From NCBI RefSeq assembly GCF_900111395.1, contig NZ_FOHV01000010.1:27429-91428 (forward strand): DNA of 64,000 nt, given 5' to 3'. Positions 8,891 to 18,385 of this stretch are shown in pieces (the first letter of the stretch is position 1; each line of letters begins with the position of its first letter). The translations under genes and the position numbers were made by a program. The notes under the pieces are model-generated. The model did no database searches. It had not been told where the DNA came from and saw only the letters and a program-made list of their open reading frames with translations. The stretch is from Thorsellia anophelis DSM 18579. GTDB taxonomy: Bacteria; Pseudomonadota; Gammaproteobacteria; Enterobacterales; Thorselliaceae.

Positions 8891-9837
8891 ATTAGTATTT
8901 AAGTATGAATTTAATACTTTAACTTACATCAAATTCATTTCCTTGACTATATTTAAAAAGTCTATTTATCATATGTGATATATTTTGTAAATGTTTACAG
9001 GTTAATTAATATTTACATTAATGCAACTTGTTAATTGATTTTTTCAAAATAAATCACTTCGTTATATAAATTCAATATTTAATCTTGCTTGTTATTTTTA
9101 TTTAATTGTTTGTTTTTAAATGGTTTTATTTTTAATTTTACTGTTTTTTAAATAATTGAGAAATAAAAACTTGAAAAAAAATGTTATTCCAGTGATAATT
9201 TTAAAGAACCGAAAATAACTGTATATGTATTTGATTTGGTTGTTTATTTTACGTCTACTGTTTAAATTTAATATCAATAATAAGTCAGCCTTTTTTCTTA
9301 AAAAACAATTTGTTTATCAAATATAAATAAATTAAAAATATGAAAAACCTAAATTTATTTTGTTAAGTTATCATAATGAATTGTGGTGATTTATATTTTA
9401 ATATTAATTTTTATATGAGTTTAGTTTTAGTGGTTATTCTAAATAATTTTATTTTTTTGTATTTTTTTTATTTTAGTGTCTAATTAATAATTGTGGTTAG
9501 TTGTTAATTGGTTTCTATATTTATTTTTTTAATTATTTATTTTATATTTTTTTAAATTAAGAATTGATTGGGTAAATGAATAGTTTAATAAATGAATTTG
9601 TAAGTTTAAATAATTAATTTTATTTTTACGCGTAATTAAACATGCTTTCAGGTTTTTGGGTGATTGGAATAGTTTAGTTGTTTATGAGTGAATGCTATTT
9701 TAACGAATGTTGTTATGAGCCTTAACCTGGTAAGTTTGAAATTATATTAATACTTAGTTTAAGCATTAATATAATTATTGGTGTGTGATAACCACACAAT
9801 ATCGATTAGCTTTGAATTAACAATAGAAAGAGTGAAA
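8891..9837 (+). promoter_or_regulatory. Extremely AT-rich leader upstream of the adhesin locus
   Basis: About 950 bp with almost no G or C, no open frame of note and many A- and T-tracts. Such DNA is the preferred target of H-NS-like silencers and is typical upstream of horizontally acquired surface-protein genes. Promoters cannot be told apart by eye because -10-like hexamers occur everywhere. A second such block lies at 15539-15870. Confidence 0.5.
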
Positions 9838-12633
9838 ATGAAAAAGCAAACTTTAACTTACCAAAATAAATTAATATTAGCGCTAAAGCTGAAAAGTGTA
9901 TCATTGATTCATGTATTTGATCATGCCTTTTCTTCTTTTCGATTTAAATATCAATTAAGCAAAACAAGAACATTTTATCAATTGTCCTCATTATCTAGTA
10001 TCGCGATAGTGCTACTTTTACTGAGTAGTAACAGTTATTCAGATGATAAGGTATTAGATAATGAACAGTCCGCTATCACACCAGATTTATCGATTGCATC
10101 GATAATGCCTAAAACGCATGAATATGTTATTGAATCAGAAATGACGCTATATCAGCTCTCTCTTAAAAGCGGGGTTGGGATAGAGACGATAAAAGCACTC
10201 AATCCTAAATTGCAAGATGAGAATCAAACGTTATTGGCAGGAGCGAGTATCGATATGCCTGAGACTGCGTTAGAGAATTTGACTTCAGCGCAAAAGGTCA
10301 AACCTTCAGGTGAGCCGGTAACTTCTTTGCCAACCCTAGGGGCAGAGAATAATAATGCCTATAATACTCAACTTGTCCAAAAGTTACCTGGTAGTCGATA
10401 TGTTGCTGGAACTACCGAAGAGAATACTGCAAATGTACTGTCTGATGCGGCAACGCGTAATTGGAAACAATTTAATGCAAAACAGCTTCAAAATGAGGCT
10501 GAAAATTATCTCATAAATGGTGTCAAAAGTGAGATTAATCAACAGGCCAATACCTTAGGAAACGAGTTTTTAGGTCGGTTTGGTAAAGCTAAAGTGAATA
10601 TCTCGATTGACGAAAAAGGCAACATTGCGGGCAGTTCATTTAATTTACTTTCTCCGCTTTATGATGATACGCAATCACTTATTTTTAGCCAAGTGGGAGT
10701 CCATGGTCAAGGAAGTGGCGTTGAAAAGCGGACAATTGGTAACTTTGGTCTCGGGTATCGCTATGAAACAGATGACTGGCTTGCTGGTAGCAATATATTT
10801 ATTGATCATGATTTTACCGGTGAAAACACTCGGTTAGGGCTCGGAGCTGAGTGGTGGGTCGATTATGCTAAATTAGCCGCAAATACATACTATCCTTTAT
10901 CTGACTGGAAAACATCAGAGGTGATGAAGCATTATGAAGCGCTTATTTATGATGAAAGACCAGCAAAAGGATTTGATATTAGAGCTCAGGCCTACCTACC
11001 AAGTTATCCTCATTTAGGTGGCTCTTTAGCTTATGAGCATTACTTCGGTGATGAAGTCGCTTTGTTTAGCACCAAAGAACGTCAAAAAGATCCCTACGCT
11101 GTGACAGTTGGTTTAGATTATACGCCTATTCCACTTCTGACGGCAAAAGCAGCACATAGAGTGGGTAAAAATAGCCAGCATGATGCGCGATTTGACCTTA
11201 ATCTGAACTTTCAACTCGGTACACCACTAGAAGCGCAACTTGATCCAAATAATGTTCGTTTAGCGAGAAGCTTAAAAGGTAGTCGTTACGATCTGGTTGA
11301 TAGAAATTACGATATTGTCTTTGAATATAGGCAAGAGAACTTCACTGTTGATATTACTGGACCTACAGAAGCACAATTAGCCCAGTCAGTTACTTTTGAT
11401 TCAACAATCCAAAGCAGGGCGCCAATTAGTGAATATAAATGGGTAGTCACAAACCAGTTAGGCGGTGAGCGATATGAATGGGTAGGGGGCACACAATTTA
11501 ACTTTACCCCAACGCAGCTTAGACCTTACTTTATTCGGTTGATTGTCACAACAGAGCGAGGTGCTGTTGGGGAGTCAAATATCATTCGACTGGATGTTAA
11601 TGCATTTACGACTTCTTTGTTTGATTACACAGAAGATTCAACTCCTCATGCTGAAGTGCTAGAAAGTGTCATCGCTATCGATGAACCAACAATTGAGGCG
11701 TTAGGCAATAGCCATACCATTAAAATGACGTTTATTGCTAGAGGGTTAAATGAGGAGCCGGTTGAACTGCCAGAATATCCTTACCTTGAGTGGCGCTTTG
11801 CAGGTGAAGAAGAATTTAGACCTTTTGATAGTAGTGCTTTAGAGTTTGGTTTACGGTATATCGTAGTACGTGATACTGATGATATTAATGTCTACCACTT
11901 TACTGTTGTAGGGGATAAAACCTTACTCCTTGATGGTACAACTCGTTTAGTTCAATTTAGAGCTTACTCTATTACGCATCCACATGTTGCCAGTCCTAAT
12001 TATTTAGAGGGGCAATTTATTCAAAGCTCTGAAACTCAGTTTGTTGATCCTAATAATGTTGTACTGGAAATTCATCAAATTACCAATACCGATTTAAGCA
12101 GGGCTTTGGTTAGGGATCCTGTAGCGATTGCAGGACGGATAAATGGCCAAACCGTGGTACTTGAGAATGCTAAACCAATTGGTGCAGGTCGATATTATGA
12201 AGTCCAAATAAAACGTGTTAATCCATCCACGCAGGAGATGGAAGATGTGACAGATTATTTTGAAAACAGTTTGACCTGGCTTTATTGGGATCCTGTTATT
12301 GGTAAAGAGATCAGTACTGAATTGAATGATCAAAGAACACTTGAATCTTGCATTGGTTACCCTGTGTATTCAACCCAAGTCAATAATTATGATAATAATG
12401 AATTATCTTGGGGAAAAATCATGCAAGAGCACTCAGCAGATGTGCCATCTGAACAAGGATTAAGGTTAGCTGTGAAGTTTGATTTTACCGCTATACAAGA
12501 TCCATCAACGGTAAAAGTCGGTCGTGACAGAGTGTGTTATCCAACAAGTGAGACGCAAGCTGAAACAGATTATCTTGGATATACGTTAGTCAATGGGGAA
12601 ACTATCCCGAAAGCTGTGGAGTGGAATCGCTAA
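9838..12633 (+). CDS. Inverse autotransporter / exoprotein translocator (SinH/ZirT-like)
   Basis: A 931-residue outer-membrane protein. The frame is open from 9778, but the ATG at 9838 starts MKKQTLTYQNK and is preferred. It has an unusually long signal region (hydrophobic core IAIVLLLLSS ending about residue 64) and a LysM peptidoglycan-binding domain (94-141, YVIESEMTLYQLSLKSGVG). The inverse-autotransporter barrel follows (about 175-470: VGVHGQGSGVEKRTIGNFGL, GAEWWVDYAKLAANTYYPLS), then the linker QLDPNNVRLARSLKG. A PKD/Ig-like module (505-600) and a C-terminal passenger complete it. The last part carries PSEQGLRLAVKFDF near 870, the motif that also ends four downstream proteins. In Salmonella, ZirT is an intimin-like barrel tied to export of ZirS; by analogy this protein may present or export the downstream products. 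It overlaps the next gene by one base. Confidence 0.85.
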   Translation: MKKQTLTYQNKLILALKLKSVSLIHVFDHAFSSFRFKYQLSKTRTFYQLSSLSSIAIVLLLLSSNSYSDDKVLDNEQSAITPDLSIASIMPKTHEYVIESEMTLYQLSLKSGVGIETIKALNPKLQDENQTLLAGASIDMPETALENLTSAQKVKPSGEPVTSLPTLGAENNNAYNTQLVQKLPGSRYVAGTTEENTANVLSDAATRNWKQFNAKQLQNEAENYLINGVKSEINQQANTLGNEFLGRFGKAKVNISIDEKGNIAGSSFNLLSPLYDDTQSLIFSQVGVHGQGSGVEKRTIGNFGLGYRYETDDWLAGSNIFIDHDFTGENTRLGLGAEWWVDYAKLAANTYYPLSDWKTSEVMKHYEALIYDERPAKGFDIRAQAYLPSYPHLGGSLAYEHYFGDEVALFSTKERQKDPYAVTVGLDYTPIPLLTAKAAHRVGKNSQHDARFDLNLNFQLGTPLEAQLDPNNVRLARSLKGSRYDLVDRNYDIVFEYRQENFTVDITGPTEAQLAQSVTFDSTIQSRAPISEYKWVVTNQLGGERYEWVGGTQFNFTPTQLRPYFIRLIVTTERGAVGESNIIRLDVNAFTTSLFDYTEDSTPHAEVLESVIAIDEPTIEALGNSHTIKMTFIARGLNEEPVELPEYPYLEWRFAGEEEFRPFDSSALEFGLRYIVVRDTDDINVYHFTVVGDKTLLLDGTTRLVQFRAYSITHPHVASPNYLEGQFIQSSETQFVDPNNVVLEIHQITNTDLSRALVRDPVAIAGRINGQTVVLENAKPIGAGRYYEVQIKRVNPSTQEMEDVTDYFENSLTWLYWDPVIGKEISTELNDQRTLESCIGYPVYSTQVNNYDNNELSWGKIMQEHSADVPSEQGLRLAVKFDFTAIQDPSTVKVGRDRVCYPTSETQAETDYLGYTLVNGETIPKAVEWNR

Positions 12634-14222
12634 TGAAATTTATCTTAACCAAAATAAACCAGATCATCCATGCAGCATTAAGCCCAAATAGAGTGAATCG
12701 AGTAAAGGAATATATTCATCTTAGATCGTCATCAGATAATCCTCAAAAAATCAGATTGACCTTTTTTGAATCTAAGCCATCTATAGAGTCTTATGTGAGT
12801 AAAATGACTCAAAAACAGCGTCTTTATGGTTTTATAGTAGGATTGAGCGTGATGGTGTCGACAGTAGGATATGCGGCTATCGCACCTGATGGAGTACAAG
12901 TTGAAGATAAACTTAATCCAGAAAACAGTACCGATGGTGTATTTGATTTGAATAAAGAAGCAAGTGCGATTGTATCTATGGCCACAGGTGAGCTGATAGG
13001 ACATACACCAGGAATTCGTTCAGTTACAACGGTCAATAATGATATTGGCGCAGTGCGAGTATGTTCAATTGTCAGGATTAATTATCAAATCATAGATATT
13101 GATGGAGATTGGGATAATCCTTATACCATTTATGATGTGCCAGATGGTCAAGGTGGTACTTATGTCCATATGGGAACGAAAGAAGGGATTACCTGGTGGT
13201 TAATTAATGATGCAGGGGAAAAAATTCAAATTGATGTGAATGAATTAGGCGGAGAATCCACAGCCATAATGATCCCAGAGCAGCTTACTATTAATGGTGA
13301 ACGTCGTTCTACAGTTGGCTATCAATTAGCATACCAAATCACGCCTTATACTATGGTGGGGAGCTGGCCTTATACACTCGCTACGGCCGATCCTATTGAT
13401 GCACTTGATATTACTCAGGCCTATTTATTGGAGCCTGAATTAACAGCTAAGGATGCTAAGGCTATGGCGCCACAAGCAGTTTTTGAAACCTTAGTGTATG
13501 GCGGGCTCTCATTTCCAGGCATGAGTGCTTTAAATGAAAAAGAGCAGTTTATTACCCATGCAGTCATTGAACCGGGATTAAATGGTGAATCTTGCACAGT
13601 GGTTGATGGAAGATTAAAGCAAAGATTTAAGATTAAAGCTGTTGATGATGCGGGTAATTTCATCGACGAATTTGCACCAGCACAATCTTATCAGTTTGCA
13701 TTACTTTATGATAAATCAGGGGATAAAACCTTTACCATAGAAGATGATATTTCTAAAGAAGCATTTGCGCCAGGGAAAAAAACGGTTTATGGGCATTTGA
13801 TGCAAGATGCAATTAGGTTGGAATATTGGCAACCAAAAGATTATCAAGATTGGGAAAGAAATACGCTATTAGTACCAGAAGTGACAGAAGGCGGCGTGTC
13901 TAAGACTGGGTTGCCGTTAAAAGGACAATGGTCAGATCCGGCTCATTTCAGTATTACACAAGACAGACTTATCGCGTATACAGGAGGAAATCTTGCTATT
14001 CCTGAATTATTATGGCAACACCCCTTAGTTCAAGAGCGTTTTAAGCAAAAAAGAGAAAAAGCGACAACTGTTCAAGGATACGTCATGCGAATTACATTTG
14101 ATCCTCCCGAAGGAGATTATGCTCCATATGAACCAGAAAATGCACCTGAAATAGAGGAAAAAGCAAAAGTAAATGGGATGGAGTCTAACAATATCAGTCA
14201 AGTGGTGTTCCGTGAGGAGTGA
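12633..14222 (+). CDS. Exported protein of the adhesin operon, first partner
   Basis: A 529-residue protein whose ATG shares one base with the stop codon of the autotransporter (TAATG), so the two are translationally coupled. The N-terminus is long and basic. The hydrophobic segment (YGFIVGLSVMVSTVGYAA) comes only at residues 70-87, which suggests an extended signal peptide. The mature part is rich in acidic and beta-forming residues. Unlike the next four products it lacks the FSEQG C-terminal motif and the PxFxSIG N-terminal motif, so it is either divergent or a different component. It resembles the SinI-type autotransporter-associated proteins only in context and general make-up. Function unknown; probably surface-exposed or secreted. 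Confidence 0.65.
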   Translation: MKFILTKINQIIHAALSPNRVNRVKEYIHLRSSSDNPQKIRLTFFESKPSIESYVSKMTQKQRLYGFIVGLSVMVSTVGYAAIAPDGVQVEDKLNPENSTDGVFDLNKEASAIVSMATGELIGHTPGIRSVTTVNNDIGAVRVCSIVRINYQIIDIDGDWDNPYTIYDVPDGQGGTYVHMGTKEGITWWLINDAGEKIQIDVNELGGESTAIMIPEQLTINGERRSTVGYQLAYQITPYTMVGSWPYTLATADPIDALDITQAYLLEPELTAKDAKAMAPQAVFETLVYGGLSFPGMSALNEKEQFITHAVIEPGLNGESCTVVDGRLKQRFKIKAVDDAGNFIDEFAPAQSYQFALLYDKSGDKTFTIEDDISKEAFAPGKKTVYGHLMQDAIRLEYWQPKDYQDWERNTLLVPEVTEGGVSKTGLPLKGQWSDPAHFSITQDRLIAYTGGNLAIPELLWQHPLVQERFKQKREKATTVQGYVMRITFDPPEGDYAPYEPENAPEIEEKAKVNGMESNNISQVVFREE

Positions 14223-14224
14223 AG

Positions 14225-15538
14225 ATGAATAGCAAAATAAATGAAATAAGGGCCAGATCAACAGGCGTAGCAATAAAATGCGAAAGAGAGGGTAATAGAG
14301 ATAAGTTAAGCTCAAGATTACCGTTCAAAATGATCGTGATGTCTATGTTAATGGTAGGGATAGTTTTCTACAGTGATAAGGGAAGCGCGGCTGAAGAAAC
14401 GGTGGGTACCCCTGAAATCAATCCAAATGAAACTACAGAAGCAGAGGGTGAACATGTATCTGAAGAGGACTTTTATGTTAAAACGACTCCTCCATGGATT
14501 GCATCTTTAGCCGTGAAAGTATTTGACGAACAAAAGCAATTAATTACTGAGCCAGTGTATGGTCTGGAAGCAGGTTGGTATCTAGAAGTGCCCACAATAA
14601 TAGAACATGAAAGCCCCTGGTATGATATTCAAGATCATGATGCCTTAGATGCACAGGATCCACAAGAACCAGTTGAATTAAAATGGTATTTATTAACGTT
14701 AAAAGAGGGGATGAGTTGGCCTGAAGAGAAGATAGGCGATCACTCTACCGTTTGGCAAGGCACATTGCAAGATACTTATTTCTCTGAGTACTTTACGGTG
14801 ACGTTATTAGAAAGTGAGCCTTCAATTACAGAGGGGAATAATAGCCTTGCAGTTAAAATTCCAGACGATTTAACCGACTATGAGAAGCATAGAATTGGAT
14901 TAATTGTTGTACCAACTACCGTACCTCAATTACCTGGAACAGGTTATGAATTGCATGCCTTTGACATCAGTAAAGTATGGGGGCAACCTGAAACATTACT
15001 CAATCAACCAATTGATGCATCAATTGATAATAAAAGCTTAATTATTGCTGAACATCCTGTTATTAAGGCTTCGAAATTAAATCCGCCACTCACTACGGGG
15101 GATGTGCGAGTGCAGATATTTAATGCAAATGGTGAGAATATTTTAACCAATCTTAAACCATTGAAAGTGTTAAGTGAATACTCTGCTAGCGTTGAAATTA
15201 GACAACCTAATGGACGTTTTAGGCGTTTAACAGAAACTGAATTACAAGAATATCCTTTCGTTTGGAATTTGTATTATCAAAAATCCAATGAAGAACAATG
15301 CGAATTTATTCCTTTAACGATTGAGCAAGATAATGATTGTTTTGTAAAAGAATCCTTTAGTACTCAGAGCGATCCTAATCGAGTCAATCTTTATTTAGAA
15401 GATGGGAAATTAGTTGAGAGCAAATTCAAGACTCAAGATATAAATCAGAATGCAAAAGCGCGCTTGCAAACAATTGCGCCTAATTTTAGTGAGCAAGGGT
15501 ATTTTTTAACAGTGAGTTTTGCCTATCAAAAAGAGTGA
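14225..15538 (+). CDS. Exported SinI/ZirS-like protein, partner 2
   Basis: A 437-residue protein with an AGGAG ribosome binding site six bases before the ATG at 14225; the in-frame GTG at 14219 has no room for one. The hydrophobic signal (MIVMSMLMVGIVFY) lies at 38-51 after a basic leader. The C-terminal domain (about 290-437) follows the family pattern: a strand-rich start (YSASVEIRQPNGRF), a Trp/Tyr block (FVWNLYYQ), FSTQ, then PNFSEQGYFLTVSFAY at the very end. It lies two bases after the preceding gene and is surely co-transcribed. It is followed by 330 bp of AT-rich DNA. Confidence 0.7.
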   Translation: MNSKINEIRARSTGVAIKCEREGNRDKLSSRLPFKMIVMSMLMVGIVFYSDKGSAAEETVGTPEINPNETTEAEGEHVSEEDFYVKTTPPWIASLAVKVFDEQKQLITEPVYGLEAGWYLEVPTIIEHESPWYDIQDHDALDAQDPQEPVELKWYLLTLKEGMSWPEEKIGDHSTVWQGTLQDTYFSEYFTVTLLESEPSITEGNNSLAVKIPDDLTDYEKHRIGLIVVPTTVPQLPGTGYELHAFDISKVWGQPETLLNQPIDASIDNKSLIIAEHPVIKASKLNPPLTTGDVRVQIFNANGENILTNLKPLKVLSEYSASVEIRQPNGRFRRLTETELQEYPFVWNLYYQKSNEEQCEFIPLTIEQDNDCFVKESFSTQSDPNRVNLYLEDGKLVESKFKTQDINQNAKARLQTIAPNFSEQGYFLTVSFAYQKE

Positions 15539-15870
15539 TTAATTTTATTCAGAATGAAACTTAATTATTATTAATATTTATATGTTTTATTTTAAGTATA
15601 TTTAATTGTTGTTAATTAATTTGTTTTTTAAATTTAAATATTGATATTTTTATCGTGATTTTAAAGCGTGAGTTATATTTTATTTTAATTAGTTTTATAA
15701 CTGATTAACTGTGTGATTTTTATTGTATGTTATTTATTAATTAATAAATGTTTTCATTTTTTATATTTTTATTATGTACTAATTATTTTTCGTGTTTTTT
15801 ATTACGATATTTCATATTTTTTTGAAATATTATTGTTATTTTTTTATTCATTTTATAAAGGAGATTTTAA
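15539..15870 (+). promoter_or_regulatory. AT-rich block splitting the adhesin operon
   Basis: 332 bp of nearly pure A/T with no open frame, like the leader before 9838. It ends in a strong ribosome binding site (AAAGGAG) for the gene at 15871. It probably carries an internal promoter, so the later exoprotein genes may be expressed apart from the autotransporter. Confidence 0.5.
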
Positions 15871-17061
15871 ATGAAAAAAATGTTATTTAAACCGGCATTA
15901 ATTGCTATGGTCATATCAACAAGCGTGTTTACGAGTTTCTCGTATGCGGCATTAACCCCTTATGAATCCTCAACCTCCAAACAAGTAGAAGGTCTTGAGC
16001 CAATTATTCCTTCAATTGGTACGGTTATTTTTAAACAAAAGACTGGTATACCTTATGAAGCTTCAAAAAATAATGGAGTGAAAACGCAGCCTCAAGTTGG
16101 GGATAAACTTTATGTACCAGTTGATGTGCTTGAGAGCGTAAAAGCGCAATATCCAGATGCTTACTCAGCTGATATTTACACATTTTTAGACTGGGATGGT
16201 GATATCGAAAATGCTCGTCAAATGGGGTATGAAGTTAGTTGGTATGTGTTAGATGCAGAAGATACTTCTACTAATTTAGACGGTAAAACACCTGTACAAA
16301 CTAATGTCTTCTCAGATAGAAATGGTGTGCCTTATGAATTAAGTCCGGATGATTTAGGTAAGAAAATTGCATTTAGAGTGACGCCTTTAACCACAAACGG
16401 TACGCCCAATAAAGGTCAGCCTCTAGATGTTATGGATATTTCAAAATTAGCGGGACAAAAATATCCGGAAGGTCCAGATGGTAGACCTGATCCGAACTTA
16501 CCACCTGTGATTGATGAAACAAAACCTGAAACAGAACATCCAAATATTGATGCTCCAATTGTTAATGTAGGTAACGAACGTTATGACGTTGCGGTCTATA
16601 ACGCGAAAGGCGAAAGAGTTGATAATGCTGCAGGCGCGGTGCCTTACATTAATACGACCTATCATGTCGTTGTTCGAAAATTAAATGAGGACAAAACTGG
16701 ATATGTAGATGTAACAGAGCAAGATGATATTAAAAATAATATTGTATGGCGTATGTATAACCCTGCTTTAACGGGTGAACAAAGCTTAGTGGTTAATACA
16801 GGTATCGCAGAAGCCGCGGTAGGGGATGAAGCTGAACTTGAAGCATTAAGAAAAACGCCTGACTTTACTGTGAAGTTTTCACCTGATGGAGATGCGATTG
16901 AAACACGTCTTGGTGAAGATACCACGACATTCACCACTCAGTTGAAAAATATCAACGGTCTTTACCAAGATGCCCCTAATTTTTCAGAACAAGGGTTAAC
17001 CTTAAGGGCAGTCTTAGTTGCTGACAATGGTGAAGAAGTTGAATCTGAAGTTGCACCATAA
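15871..17061 (+). CDS. Exported SinI/ZirS-like protein, partner 3
   Basis: A 396-residue protein with a classical signal peptide (LIAMVISTSVFTSFSYA, cleavage near 26). The N-terminal domain has the pattern GLEPIIPSIGTVIF...VGDKLYVP found in three neighbours. A hinge (PETEHPNIDAP) leads to the C-terminal domain (about 230-396: YDVAVYNAKGERV, YVDVTEQDD, IVWRMYNP, TTFTTQ) ending in PNFSEQGLTLRAVL near 371. It reads as a two-domain beta-sandwich exoprotein. The strong ribosome binding site suggests high expression. No enzymatic motif was seen. Confidence 0.72.
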   Translation: MKKMLFKPALIAMVISTSVFTSFSYAALTPYESSTSKQVEGLEPIIPSIGTVIFKQKTGIPYEASKNNGVKTQPQVGDKLYVPVDVLESVKAQYPDAYSADIYTFLDWDGDIENARQMGYEVSWYVLDAEDTSTNLDGKTPVQTNVFSDRNGVPYELSPDDLGKKIAFRVTPLTTNGTPNKGQPLDVMDISKLAGQKYPEGPDGRPDPNLPPVIDETKPETEHPNIDAPIVNVGNERYDVAVYNAKGERVDNAAGAVPYINTTYHVVVRKLNEDKTGYVDVTEQDDIKNNIVWRMYNPALTGEQSLVVNTGIAEAAVGDEAELEALRKTPDFTVKFSPDGDAIETRLGEDTTTFTTQLKNINGLYQDAPNFSEQGLTLRAVLVADNGEEVESEVAP

Positions 17062-17119
17062 GATTAGCTTTACACTTATTTATTCCCAATTAACTTAATT
17101 ATTTTCAAGGAAGAACCAA

Positions 17120-18322
17120 ATGATGTTAGTCAAAAAAGAGACTCAAAAGGTCAAAAACGGATTGATAAACCGTAAAACGAAATTAACCCTCATGATAGCA
17201 GCAATGTGTTTTGGTGGCATTATGAGCACGCCTGTTATGGCTGCCCAAGTGTTTAATTCTGGCTATACACAAGAAATTCACGGGCATATGCCTTATTTCT
17301 CAAGTATTGGTGCGATTTTATATCAAGCGACAAACGGCGCTGTTTATGACGCTGCTGCCAATGAAGGCGCTAAAGCGGTCATTAAAGTTGGTGACACGTT
17401 AAGAGTACCGACACATATTGAAGAAGCGGCTTACAATCAATTTTATACTTGGGCGGATGCTGATGGTACGGGTACCGTTGGCGATACTGAGCATAAAGCC
17501 AATATTAATTTGAGTTTTGAATGGTATTTATTAGAAAGTGGCGCGACAACTATTGTACCTGGCGTGAACGCAAAACTCCTGACAACGAGTGATGGGGTGA
17601 CGGTTGACACCGCTAGAAATGGTGCGGGTTATGTTGTCGGTGTCGACGCATTAAATAAACAAATCGGTTTTAGGGTCAAAGCCTACTCTGTAAAAGGTGT
17701 GCCAAATGAAGGTGTCTATTTAGATGTGCCTAATGTGGCTTATCTTGGTCAACAAGTGATTGATGAAACCGATCCAAGTGTGCCACCGACAGCTGTGCCA
17801 CCTGGACCTGAAACAGAAAACCCGAATATCGATAATAAACCCGTTGCACCTGGCGCGAAATATATAGTCGATATCATCGATGTTAAAACAAATCAACCAC
17901 TTGGTAATAATAAGGTCTATGTCAACCGTGAATATAAAGCAGTCATTCGTGCACTTAATGAGGCACAAACTGGATATGATGATGTGACTGAGACTATGGA
18001 AAAATACTTAACTTGGAGCGTCTATTCTGGCAATAGCCAATCGGGTTATGTTGCACAAGTTGAAAATATGACTCATCAAGGTTTATTGAATATTACAGGG
18101 GATATCAATGATTTTGACCCTGATAGTCCAACTTATACCGAAGATACCAAAGTTCAATCTCGCTTTACTAGCGGCGATAACACAACCTTTAAAACACAAG
18201 ATCTCAATGCAAATGCCCTTGATCAGGTTATGAATTTACCCCCTCATTTCTCTGAACAAGGTTTACAATTGCGCGTGAATTTGATCTTGCCTGATGAAAC
18301 GACAGAAGCACCAGGCGCTTAA
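17120..18322 (+). CDS. Exported SinI/ZirS-like protein, partner 4
   Basis: A 400-residue protein, closest in the window to the one before it. The basic leader is long and the signal core is LMIAAMCFGGIMSTPVMAA (cleavage near 42). The N-terminal domain reads GHMPYFSSIGAILY...VGDTLRVP. A Pro-rich hinge with PETENPNID precedes the C-terminal domain (KYIVDIIDVKTNQPL, YDDVTETMEKYLTW, TTFKTQ), which closes with PPHFSEQGLQLRVNL near 376. A perfect terminator hairpin follows its stop codon. Tandem duplication with the gene at 15871 is likely, since the two share the hinge. Confidence 0.72.
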   Translation: MMLVKKETQKVKNGLINRKTKLTLMIAAMCFGGIMSTPVMAAQVFNSGYTQEIHGHMPYFSSIGAILYQATNGAVYDAAANEGAKAVIKVGDTLRVPTHIEEAAYNQFYTWADADGTGTVGDTEHKANINLSFEWYLLESGATTIVPGVNAKLLTTSDGVTVDTARNGAGYVVGVDALNKQIGFRVKAYSVKGVPNEGVYLDVPNVAYLGQQVIDETDPSVPPTAVPPGPETENPNIDNKPVAPGAKYIVDIIDVKTNQPLGNNKVYVNREYKAVIRALNEAQTGYDDVTETMEKYLTWSVYSGNSQSGYVAQVENMTHQGLLNITGDINDFDPDSPTYTEDTKVQSRFTSGDNTTFKTQDLNANALDQVMNLPPHFSEQGLQLRVNLILPDETTEAPGA

Positions 18323-18343
18323 AGAGTCAAATTAATAAGATTA

Positions 18344-18371
18344 GCCCACTTATGAATAAGTGGGCATTTTT
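18344..18371 (+). terminator. Rho-independent terminator inside the exoprotein cluster
   Basis: A perfect 10-bp stem (GCCCACTTAT / ATAAGTGGGC) with a two-base loop is followed by ATTTTTA. It lies only 15 bp before the next start codon and abuts that gene's ribosome binding site, so it may lower expression of the last two genes. Confidence 0.85.
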
Positions 18372-18385
18372 AAAAGGAACGGGTT

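Noticed and set aside
9778..9837. Twenty-codon extension of the autotransporter from a TTG
   Set aside because: The extension is not signal-peptide-like and the ATG at 9838 begins a typical basic leader.
12732..13036. Two minus-strand frames of 90 and 70 codons
   Set aside because: They are antisense to the first exported partner gene and lack ribosome binding sites.
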